Source: a virus. Taken from it: a DNA stretch of 45,717 nt. Below are positions 40,266 through 45,717 of the stretch, one piece after another. The notes below the pieces were generated by a model. The model saw nothing but the letters and a program-made list of their open reading frames with translations. It was not told the origin of the DNA and did not search any database. The DNA lies in the IMG/VR virus record IMGVR_UViG_3300005915_000035, positions 1 to 45,717 of that record; one strand, given 5' to 3'. A program made the translations under genes and the position numbers. Every line of letters starts with the position of its first letter. Positions within the stretch are counted from its first letter, which is position 1.

Positions 40266-41135
40266 ATGGAAATTACAGATAATGTTATTGAGGTTTGTGA
40301 GTATGCTTACGCACACACAGATGATATGGCTAGTGAACATTTTGACATTTCTTTAGAAACGATTAACAGATATAAAAGAACTTATAATAAGAAACCAACA
40401 GCTAAAGTTTTATTATTTGACATTGAGACAGCACCAGTTATGGCTTTTGTTTGGCAGATGTGGAAACAGAATGTAAACAAAGACCAGATTATTAACGACT
40501 GGTTTATATTAACTTGGTCTGCAAAGTGGTTATATAGTCCAGAAATAATAAATGCCAAGTTGACACCTAAAGAAGCAAAAGCACAAGATGACAAAAGAAT
40601 AACCATACCTTTATGGCATTTGTTTGAGGAAGCTGACATTTTAATAGCTCACAATGCAATTAACTTTGATGTACCTAAGATGAATACAAGATTCATAATG
40701 AACGGACTTAAACCACCCTCACCTTATCAGATTATTGACACACTGAAAGTAGCAAGAAAAGAATTTGCGTTTAGTCATAATAGATTAGATTACTTAGGCA
40801 CTCTTTTTGGTGTAGGTAATAAAAACAAGACTGATTTCGACTTGTGGAAAAATTGTTATGCTGGTAAGAAAGATGCGTTGGCTGAAATGCTTAGTTATAA
40901 TGACCAAGATGTAATACTATTAGAAGATGTTTATGTTAAATTAAGACCTTGGATAAAGTCTCATCCTAATATGAACCTATATACAGAAGATAATGTTTGC
41001 TCAAATTGTGGGTCAAGAAGAATTATAAATACTGGCACGTATAGAACTAATGTAAACGAGTATCTTTCAGAGCAATGTGAATGTGGTGCTTGGAGTAGGA
41101 AAACAAAGAAAAGTAAAATGAGTATTGCCAGATGA
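40266..41135 (+). CDS. DEDD-family exonuclease with zinc ribbon
   Basis: 289 residues with GGAGAG before the ATG. Residues 20-40 look like a small HTH (ASEHFDISLETINRYKRTY). The RNase H-like exonuclease domain has FDIETAP with D52 and E54, AHNAINFD with D135, and YNDQD at 211-215 in the YxxxD form (DEDDy). A C-terminal zinc ribbon (CSNCG at 245 and CECG at 271) follows. Related phage proteins are 3'-5' exonucleases on single-stranded or nicked DNA. It starts the early block and probably works with ERF and YqaJ. The start is well supported. Confidence 0.82.
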   Translation: MEITDNVIEVCEYAYAHTDDMASEHFDISLETINRYKRTYNKKPTAKVLLFDIETAPVMAFVWQMWKQNVNKDQIINDWFILTWSAKWLYSPEIINAKLTPKEAKAQDDKRITIPLWHLFEEADILIAHNAINFDVPKMNTRFIMNGLKPPSPYQIIDTLKVARKEFAFSHNRLDYLGTLFGVGNKNKTDFDLWKNCYAGKKDALAEMLSYNDQDVILLEDVYVKLRPWIKSHPNMNLYTEDNVCSNCGSRRIINTGTYRTNVNEYLSEQCECGAWSRKTKKSKMSIAR

Positions 41136-41194
41136 CAGAAAATAAATTATATTGTTGCCTTTTACTCATATTCTTAGTAACTTTGTTCTTATGA
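41132..41194 (+). CDS. Tiny hydrophobic peptide (20 aa)
   Basis: It begins with an ATGA overlap with the exonuclease and is a single hydrophobic helix with two adjacent cysteines (LYCCLLLIFLVTLFL). A second tiny hydrophobic frame follows. Credible mainly because of the repeated overlap pattern. Confidence 0.35.
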   Translation: MTENKLYCCLLLIFLVTLFL

Positions 41195-41271
41195 AAACTA
41201 AGCAAATTTACTGCATATTATATTTCATACTAATCATCTTTTTCATTCTTTCATTTATCATATCTCCTTAG
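41191..41271 (+). CDS. Tiny hydrophobic peptide (26 aa)
   Basis: ATGA overlap with the previous tiny frame. One helix of about 20 hydrophobic residues (ILYFILIIFFILSFIIS) preceded by a KTKQ start. It ends right before a terminator-like RNA. Role unknown. Confidence 0.35.
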   Translation: MKTKQIYCILYFILIIFFILSFIISP

Positions 41272-41275
41272 GTAG

Positions 41276-41355
41276 GCTCGGTGGAAATGCCGTCATTTTG
41301 TTTTGGGTTTGATCTCCAATCAGATGAACAACGGCAGATTACACCGAGCTTTTTA
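41276..41355 (+). terminator. Large nested hairpin with T-run (structured terminator or RNA)
   Basis: GCTCGGTG (41276-41283) pairs with CACCGAGC (41342-41349) and five T follow. Inside, TGCCGT (41288-41293) pairs with ACGGCA (41331-41336), TGTT (41299-41302) with AACA (41327-41330), and ATCT with AGAT near 41312 and 41322. Internal loops are GAAA on one side and GATTA on the other. It closes the exonuclease transcript; its size exceeds what a simple terminator needs, so it may also be a stable RNA or a regulator. Confidence 0.7.
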
Positions 41356-41395
41356 TATCCCCACAAAACTATTTTCGCATTTCGGAAGATTTCTC

Positions 41396-41426
41396 TTGAC
41401 ATTGCCATAATCTATACATACCTTTG
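41396..41426 (+). promoter_or_regulatory. Promoter, TTGACA-N17-TACCTTTG
   Basis: TTGACA at 41396-41401, 17 bases, then TACCTTTG at 41419-41426, identical in both boxes to the site at 40128. It starts the early operon of small genes and recombination genes, with transcription beginning about 41433. Confidence 0.82.
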
Positions 41427-41452
41427 TGTTAGACATTAAAAGAGAGGATAAA

Positions 41453-41614
41453 ATGGACATACGTGAAGAATATCTACTAAAAGCTATCAAATATGCCATT
41501 AGGAACACAGAACAAGATTATTTTTACATCATTACTGAAAAAGCTATTAAAAGGTTAAAGGAAACGGTTTCGGTTTATAACAAGTCGGTTAAAGATGATA
41601 GAGGTGTGAAATGA
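41453..41614 (+). CDS. Unknown 53-residue protein
   Basis: Start at ATG 41453 with GAGAGGA upstream; a GTG at 41426 overlaps the promoter, so it is excluded. Helical and charged. First gene of an early operon whose members join by ATGA overlaps. No family. Confidence 0.6.
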   Translation: MDIREEYLLKAIKYAIRNTEQDYFYIITEKAIKRLKETVSVYNKSVKDDRGVK

Positions 41615-41877
41615 ACTTCGACAAAGAAATTGTAAACGTACCAGAATATGAAAGAGAAGAGATAGGGTGTTTAGATATGTGCTTAAACATTCATAATACA
41701 GTAGAATCCCTAATGGAATACATGGATTGGGATTGGGAGTTTGTGCACGAGATTATGAGAGAAGCAGAACACCCTAAGATGTTATTAAACTGTGTTACGT
41801 ATTACGATGCGTTATATAACTTATTAATTCATGCTCAAGCACCAGAAATTGAGCAAAGATATAGGAGTGAAATGTAA
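41611..41877 (+). CDS. Unknown acidic 88-residue protein
   Basis: Acidic, with cysteines (CLDMCLNI, LNCVTYY) and WDWEFVHEIM, a soluble helix. ATGA overlap with the gene before and TAATG with the gene after. No recognised family. Confidence 0.6.
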   Translation: MNFDKEIVNVPEYEREEIGCLDMCLNIHNTVESLMEYMDWDWEFVHEIMREAEHPKMLLNCVTYYDALYNLLIHAQAPEIEQRYRSEM

Positions 41878-42053
41878 TGACACAATATGATGTAAAAAGA
41901 TTAGCATTAGTTTTAGCTATACAAGCAGAAATTGAAGGAATGAAAGCTAACAATTCACAACATGAACAAGATCAACCATACGAAGAAACAGATTTCGAAA
42001 TGAAAGCCCATGAATTAACATCTCTCGCTTATAAACACGATGAGGAAATGTAA
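41877..42053 (+). CDS. Unknown 58-residue protein
   Basis: A TAATG junction at each end ties it to its neighbours. It starts with a helix of leucines and alanines (LALVLAIQAEIEGM), then a glutamine- and histidine-rich middle and an acidic end. No function known. Confidence 0.55.
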   Translation: MTQYDVKRLALVLAIQAEIEGMKANNSQHEQDQPYEETDFEMKAHELTSLAYKHDEEM

Positions 42054-42298
42054 TGGAAAATGTATTCCCTATTTACGTTAAGAATGGTATTCAATATTTT
42101 AAGGCAATAAGCCCAACTCACTATTTAAGAGTGGCACGTTGGTATGGTGGTAGAAATACTGAGATAGAAATGGAAAATAACAAATATATTACACAAAGAT
42201 TTTTAACAGAGGGCGAAGAAATAAATGAAGACGCTTTCGAAGGTTATTATACACTTGCCTTAATCGATCTAAACAAAGCACTTATAGGTGACAGATGA
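42053..42298 (+). CDS. Unknown 81-residue protein
   Basis: A soluble protein with many aromatic residues (YVKNGIQYFKAISPTHYLRVARWYGG). It may be a beta-sheet plus helix. Overlaps the next tiny membrane gene by 4 bases. No family recognised. Confidence 0.55.
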   Translation: MENVFPIYVKNGIQYFKAISPTHYLRVARWYGGRNTEIEMENNKYITQRFLTEGEEINEDAFEGYYTLALIDLNKALIGDR

Positions 42299-42375
42299 AA
42301 AACTTCTTGTATGGCATAGTATTTTTTATTAGCTTGTGGTTGTTAATGATTTTAATAATTATTCTAGGGAGTTGA
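42295..42375 (+). CDS. Tiny membrane peptide (26 aa)
   Basis: ATGA overlap. A single helix of hydrophobic residues (IVFFISLWLLMILIIILG) after a KNFLYG start. It fits the pattern of other very small membrane peptides in this genome. Confidence 0.45.
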   Translation: MKNFLYGIVFFISLWLLMILIIILGS

Positions 42376-42376
42376 G

Positions 42377-42598
42377 ATGAAAAAGAAGGGCAACAAGGGT
42401 AGCGATTATTTGAAAGGTTATTTGCCATTCTTAATGATGAGTGGAATGTTAGAAAGTAGTCTTATGGGAGAGCCATTTAAGAAAGTTGACCTCAAAGATT
42501 ATTACTGTAAGAAATGTGGCAAACTATTTGTCCCAAAAAGTGAGAATAAAAAGATTTATTGTAGTGTAGAATGTTTCAAAACTAGGAGAATAAAATGA
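42377..42598 (+). CDS. Small zinc-ribbon-like protein (73 aa)
   Basis: A basic start, a hydrophobic FLMMSGMLESSLM helix, and a zinc ribbon with YCKKCG and YCSVEC (CxxC and CxxxC). It starts one base after the previous stop. DNA or protein contact through the ribbon is likely; nothing more can be said. Confidence 0.6.
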   Translation: MKKKGNKGSDYLKGYLPFLMMSGMLESSLMGEPFKKVDLKDYYCKKCGKLFVPKSENKKIYCSVECFKTRRIK

Positions 42599-42828
42599 GT
42601 GGTAGAAATTTCAAAGTTAAATACGCTAAAGATCAATTGAGCGAGTGCAGGGACAATCTCGATGTATTATCTGAAGGTGATAGAAAGATTATAGAGGATA
42701 TTGTCGAGAGGCTAAAAATGGGAGAATGTACTTTCGAGTATTTAACCACAGAAGACTACAACTCTATACACATAATTTGTGAAAGTTTAAGCATAGCAGA
42801 CAACATGGAGGATGAAGAAGATGACTAA
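42595..42828 (+). CDS. Unknown 77-residue protein
   Basis: Charged helical protein with two cysteines and an acidic tail (DNMEDEEDD). ATGA overlap at the start and an 8-base overlap with the next. No family recognised. Confidence 0.55.
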   Translation: MSGRNFKVKYAKDQLSECRDNLDVLSEGDRKIIEDIVERLKMGECTFEYLTTEDYNSIHIICESLSIADNMEDEEDD

Positions 42829-42970
42829 AGTATATTTATTAAAGAGGAAACAATATAAAAGACAATGCCACATAGTGTCTATGGGTCGTTTCCAGAATAT
42901 CATATTCAAAAAATACGTGCTACCGTTTTTGGGATATGCTAATTCTAATAACTATAAAATAATGAATTGA
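42821..42970 (+). CDS. Unknown basic 49-residue protein
   Basis: A basic peptide (LLKRKQYKRQ, later IIFKKYVLPFLGY). It overlaps the previous gene by 8 bases and ends 10 bases before the next. Its basic charge fits nucleic-acid or membrane surface contact. Low certainty. Confidence 0.45.
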   Translation: MTKVYLLKRKQYKRQCHIVSMGRFQNIIFKKYVLPFLGYANSNNYKIMN

Positions 42971-42980
42971 GGGTATTAAG

Positions 42981-43112
42981 ATGACACATTATAGACAACC
43001 AGACAAATATTTACGAAGGACTATTATAGTTCTTTCCGTTATAGTTTTATCAGCCATAGTTTATTTTGGCTACTTAATTTATGATTTATTCAAATCGTTG
43101 GGTGCGTTATGA
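42981..43112 (+). CDS. Small single-pass membrane protein (43 aa)
   Basis: A basic start (HYRQPDKYLRR) followed by one membrane segment (TIIVLSVIVLSAIVYFGYLIY). The charges put the N-terminus in the cytoplasm. ATGA overlap with the YopX-like gene. Confidence 0.5.
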   Translation: MTHYRQPDKYLRRTIIVLSVIVLSAIVYFGYLIYDLFKSLGAL

Positions 43113-43546
43113 GGGAAATAAAGTTTAGAGCATATTATAAGGGGATTGCTAGTGGTTATATTATTGAAGGCGAATACACAATGAAAGACCTAACTGATAG
43201 AGGGATAAAATTCTGCCAGACATCTATTACGTGGGCTGAATACACCGGCTTAAAAGACTGTAAAGGAAAAGAGATTTATGAGGGTGATATAGTTAAAACA
43301 AGCATAACAACGGAAGCAAAAGCTGGTGAGGATTTCGACTATTACAATACGGATGAACATGATAATAGAACAAAAATGTCTTGTTCCCACAAACCAGCCT
43401 CAGTAAAATATGGGGATAGTGGTTATTATTTCGAACACGCAAGTGGGGTTAAAAAGCCGTTTTGGGTGTGTACAAAAGACATCAAAGGTGAGAGTGAAAT
43501 CATCGGCAACGTATACGAAAACCCAGAATTATTGGAGGCGTTATGA
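43109..43546 (+). CDS. YopX-family phage protein
   Basis: 145 residues matching the YopX family: MREIKFRAYY at the start, EYTGLKDCKGKEIYEGDIV around 45-63 and SEIIGNVYENPELL near the end. The middle, with a histidine and cysteine pair (CSHKPASVKYGD), is variable. Members are widespread in phages of many bacteria; their function is not established. It lies in the early operon before recombination genes. Confidence 0.85.
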   Translation: MREIKFRAYYKGIASGYIIEGEYTMKDLTDRGIKFCQTSITWAEYTGLKDCKGKEIYEGDIVKTSITTEAKAGEDFDYYNTDEHDNRTKMSCSHKPASVKYGDSGYYFEHASGVKKPFWVCTKDIKGESEIIGNVYENPELLEAL

Positions 43547-43761
43547 ACAACGATTTCAAGTGCAAGGGCGAGACAGACAGATCTGGTTTATATATAATAA
43601 TATTTATAATGTTCTGGAATATTCTAAACATTAGGGTAGATGTGAAAGAGATTAAAGACCAAGTAATACCACAAGATTCTACCAAAACCGAGCAACCAGA
43701 CAGCTTAAACTTACTAGAGAAATTAGACAAATGGCACTTTGAAACATTGGGCGGTAAATAA
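43543..43761 (+). CDS. Unknown membrane-anchored 72-residue protein
   Basis: ATGA overlap with the YopX-like gene. One membrane segment near 16-30 (GLYIIIFIMFWNIL), then a soluble tail with DVKEIKDQV and LNLLEKLDKWHFE. A short single-pass protein with a cytoplasmic or periplasmic helix. Confidence 0.55.
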   Translation: MNNDFKCKGETDRSGLYIIIFIMFWNILNIRVDVKEIKDQVIPQDSTKTEQPDSLNLLEKLDKWHFETLGGK

Positions 43762-43770
43762 GGAGACACA

Positions 43771-43941
43771 ATGGAAAAGAAAATAGAAGACTTTAACATA
43801 GAGATACTACAAAAACAGAGGGCACACTTAGTAAAACAACGTGATAGATTAAGCCATGATATTAGAGAAATAGACTTGCACATTAAGTTAGAAATGAGTA
43901 AATTAGAATCACAATTATTAACAAACTACAAGGAGAAATGA
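43771..43941 (+). CDS. Small coiled-coil protein (56 aa)
   Basis: AAGGAGA upstream of the ATG. The whole chain is a long amphipathic helix with heptad spacing (IEILQKQRAHLVKQRDRL, then IREIDLHIKLEMSKLE). It overlaps the ERF gene by one base, so it may be a partner or loader. Function unknown. Confidence 0.55.
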   Translation: MEKKIEDFNIEILQKQRAHLVKQRDRLSHDIREIDLHIKLEMSKLESQLLTNYKEK

Positions 43942-44498
43942 TGGACAAACTAATTAAAATTCAATCACAGTTGAAGGCACCAAAGGGACAATTCAATGCT
44001 TTCGGCAAATACAAATACCGTTCTACTGAAGATATTTTAGAAGCATTGAAGCCTTTGTTGAAAGAAAATAACTGTACCTTAGTGATCTTTGACGATTTAG
44101 TAATGATTGGTGACAGATATTACGTCAAGGCACTAGCTCAAATCAAAGATAATGAGTCCAAAGAGGTTTTCGCTGTACCCGCTTTCGCAAGAGAAGAAGA
44201 GAATAAAAAAGGCATGGATCAATCACAGATAACTGGTGCTGCTTCTTCTTACGCACGTAAATATGCCTTAAATGGTTTGTTTTTAATTGATGACACAAAA
44301 GATGCTGATTCTACTAACGATCACAAAGACACACCGATTGATAAATTGGAAGTCACGTTGACTCCACAAATGGAAGGTATTTGGTTCAACGCACTTGACT
44401 ACTTAAAAGGTGGTGGTGATATTAAGAAAATTACTGGCAAATATAAAATGACACAGAAACATCTTAAAAAGTTAGTTGAGGAATCTGAGAATGGTTAA
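43941..44498 (+). CDS. erf: ERF-family single-strand annealing protein
   Basis: 185 residues from ATG 43941, with AGGAG five bases upstream; ATG 43938 is also in frame. KYKYRSTEDILEALKPLLKENN (about 25-46) and GMDQSQITGAASSYARKYALNGLF near 90-113 are the signature of the ERF family, which anneals complementary single strands during phage recombination. A C-terminal helix-rich tail follows. It is paired with a YqaJ-type exonuclease and an SSB-like protein in the same operon, a complete recombination set. Confidence 0.88.
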   Translation: MDKLIKIQSQLKAPKGQFNAFGKYKYRSTEDILEALKPLLKENNCTLVIFDDLVMIGDRYYVKALAQIKDNESKEVFAVPAFAREEENKKGMDQSQITGAASSYARKYALNGLFLIDDTKDADSTNDHKDTPIDKLEVTLTPQMEGIWFNALDYLKGGGDIKKITGKYKMTQKHLKKLVEESENG

Positions 44499-45132
44499 AT
44501 ATTATTTTGACATAATCCAGTTAAGTGAGGAATGGTTTGCTAAGAAAGTCGCTCACTTTTCTGGAACGTCTAGTGCTGATTTGCTAATGGATGAAAAGAC
44601 AAAGGGCTATCAAAATCTAGTAGCTAAAATATGTGAAGAAAAACATACTGGTGAACGTTGTGAATCTGATACATTTGGTGGCAATAAAGCGACTGAGAGA
44701 GGTTTAGCTTTCGAACCAATAGCAATAAACGATTTTGAAATGAGATACTTTGATGACGTTAAATCTGTTGGTATAGCTGAAAGGGATGAGTGGATTCTTT
44801 GTAGCCCAGATGGGTTAATTAACGAGAATGGTATGATACAGATAAAGTGCCCCATATATAAAACACAAAGGAAATATCAGAAGTTATATGATAAGCACAA
44901 AGACTTGACAGATAATGAGATCCTACAAAAGATTGAGAATGTCTATTACAAACAAATGCAATTTGAACTAATGGTAACTGATAGGGAGTATAATATATTC
45001 TATTCATTCCATCCCAAACTAAAAGAAATCAAGTTGAAGATACTAAGAGACGAAGTTTTAATTAAGCAAATATTAGACAAGATAGAGTTAGCTAAAATAA
45101 CTATGAATAATGAACTAAAGGAACTAAAATGA
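44491..45132 (+). CDS. YqaJ-type exonuclease (lambda exo-like)
   Basis: 213 residues from ATG 44491, overlapping ERF by 8 bases. The YqaJ pattern is clear: ERGLAFEPIAINDFE at about 69-83 with E75, CSPDGLI with D107, and IQIKCP with K119, then YYKQMQFELMVT near 152-163 with the QxxxF/Y-type helix. The usual glutamate of (D/E)xK is a glutamine here (Q117), a variation known in some PD-(D/E)xK nucleases but worth noting. It would degrade DNA ends to leave single strands for the annealing protein. Confidence 0.82.
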   Translation: MVKYYFDIIQLSEEWFAKKVAHFSGTSSADLLMDEKTKGYQNLVAKICEEKHTGERCESDTFGGNKATERGLAFEPIAINDFEMRYFDDVKSVGIAERDEWILCSPDGLINENGMIQIKCPIYKTQRKYQKLYDKHKDLTDNEILQKIENVYYKQMQFELMVTDREYNIFYSFHPKLKEIKLKILRDEVLIKQILDKIELAKITMNNELKELK

Positions 45133-45437
45133 GCGATAATAAAGTAAAAGGAATAATTTCCTTCAAACCACATGATGACGCACCAGACTTTGTGAAAGGT
45201 GTTGTTAAGATTACAATAAACGAGTTCTTCACATTCTGTAAGGAAAATCCAGACTTGATGACAGAGTATAAAGGTGAGAAGCAATTGCCGTTACAGATAC
45301 TAGACGGCGATTATGGGCTATACCTTGCGGTAGACACATACAAACCAAATTCAAACAAACCAAACAGTGTAGCGAATGACCAACATAATTTTAAGAAAGA
45401 CGAGGAAGACGACTCAGATTCGTCACTTCCCTTCTAA
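45129..45437 (+). CDS. SSB-like protein with SSB tail
   Basis: 102 residues with an ATGA overlap with the exonuclease gene. The body (GIISFKPHDDAPDFVKGVVKI, then LQILDGDYGLYLAVDTY) has an OB-like strand pattern, and the C-terminus is acidic ending DDSDSSLPF, the acidic tip and final PF of single-stranded DNA-binding proteins that docks partner enzymes. It likely protects ssDNA made by the exonuclease and recruits partners. The small size is below a typical SSB, so the OB fold is inferred. Confidence 0.7.
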   Translation: MSDNKVKGIISFKPHDDAPDFVKGVVKITINEFFTFCKENPDLMTEYKGEKQLPLQILDGDYGLYLAVDTYKPNSNKPNSVANDQHNFKKDEEDDSDSSLPF

Positions 45438-45454
45438 AATAGGAGCAATATCAA

Positions 45455-45646
45455 ATGAGTAAGGACAAGATAATCAGACCAGGACAATATAGACCTAATA
45501 TTGATACAATTTGGGAGGTTAAGCAAATCAAAGTCGGCAGTTTCGATATAAAATTAGTCGCAGATAGTAACGTTCCGAGAGATGAAATTTGGTTTGTTGA
45601 TGAAGACAGTTATATAAAAAGATTCAAAGTGATACCAACGCCATAA
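45455..45646 (+). CDS. Unknown 63-residue protein
   Basis: Starts with AGGAGCAATATCAAATG context. A beta-rich small protein (FDIKLVADSNVPRDEIWFVDEDSYIK). Last gene of the early operon before the final promoter. No family recognised. Confidence 0.55.
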   Translation: MSKDKIIRPGQYRPNIDTIWEVKQIKVGSFDIKLVADSNVPRDEIWFVDEDSYIKRFKVIPTP

Positions 45647-45654
45647 AATAACAC

Positions 45655-45705
45655 TTGACAAAACAACATAATTTAATTACATTGAACTGTCAATAATTAC
45701 TTGAC
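45655..45705 (+). promoter_or_regulatory. Promoter, TTGACA-N17-TACATTGA, with inverted repeat at start point
   Basis: TTGACA at 45655-45660, 17 bases, then TACATTGA at 45678-45685. The boxes and flanks resemble the 40128 site (both have ATAACACTTGACA). A short inverted repeat GTCAA/TTGAC (45689-45693 and 45701-45705) lies at the expected start point and could be an operator. It would read out of the window, or into the start of the window if the DNA is circular. Confidence 0.65.
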
Positions 45706-45717
45706 GGTTGAACTAAA

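Noticed and set aside
43410-43634. Plus-strand frame across the end of the YopX-like gene
   Set aside because: It conflicts with the conserved YopX C-terminus and the start of the next gene, both better supported.
43500-43883. Minus-strand ORF of 127 residues
   Set aside because: Antisense across several short early genes with clear starts on the + strand; composition is that of a shadow frame.

Overview
The window reads as a nearly complete genome of a tailed, siphovirus-like double-stranded DNA phage. It is AT-rich and very densely packed, and every gene I can support lies on the + strand. Dozens of neighbouring genes overlap by the 4-base ATGA/GTGA or the 1-base TAATG/TGATG, so most of it is translationally coupled. 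The host is probably in the Bacteroidota or the wider FCB group. This is an inference from two things: six promoter-like sites have the form TTGACA-N17-TAnnTTT(G/A), with two perfect copies of the Bacteroidota -7 box TAnnTTTG, and several exported proteins have short signal peptides ending in AQ or GQ. Purine-rich ribosome binding sites (GGAG, AGGA) are nevertheless common, which argues against lineages that have lost Shine-Dalgarno use. I cannot name the species.

Layout. 1-7.3 kb: replication and DNA metabolism (a winged-helix initiator-like protein, a DnaB-type helicase, NinG, a DNA methyltransferase and many small unknown genes), with an operator-like repeat, a folded RNA element before the initiator gene and a second, larger gene-free structured RNA near 4.1-4.3 kb. 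7.3-9.6 kb: DUF5681-like small terminase candidate, large terminase, then tiny membrane proteins around a compact pseudoknot-like RNA. 9.6-21.4 kb: a MuF-type minor head protein fused to a zinc metalloprotease-like domain, portal, a second methyltransferase, structural paralogues, scaffold, decoration protein and a Mu gpT-like major capsid protein followed by a UUCG hairpin. 21.4-30.9 kb: a beta-helix protein, connectors, tail tube, tail assembly chaperones joined by a -1 frameshift site, a short tape measure and baseplate proteins. 30.9-37.1 kb: three overlapping genes for large fibre, spike and deacetylase-like proteins, each with a Sec signal peptide. 37.2-39.0 kb: lysis genes (holin candidate, candidate u-spanin, M15 endolysin). 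39.0-40.1 kb: a membrane glycosyltransferase-like cassette with its own promoter. 40.1-45.7 kb: early genes (DEDD exonuclease, many small ORFs, YopX-like, ERF, YqaJ, an SSB-like protein).

How it works together. ERF, YqaJ, the SSB-like protein, NinG and the DEDD exonuclease form a recombination set that adjoins the helicase and initiator if the genome is circular or circularly permuted. No polymerase, primase, integrase or repressor gene was recognised, so the phage probably relies on host enzymes and looks lytic on what can be seen. Early transcription seems to start at the repeated TTGACA-N17-TAnnTTTR promoters. I found no such site in front of the long structural operon.

Most unusual points: the exported fibre/beta-helix/deacetylase operon plus a fourth exported protein beside the portal gene; the MuF-metalloprotease fusion; four or five non-coding elements with nested helices, including a promoter-terminator pair that could make an RNA of about 80 nt; and a set of very small membrane peptides.
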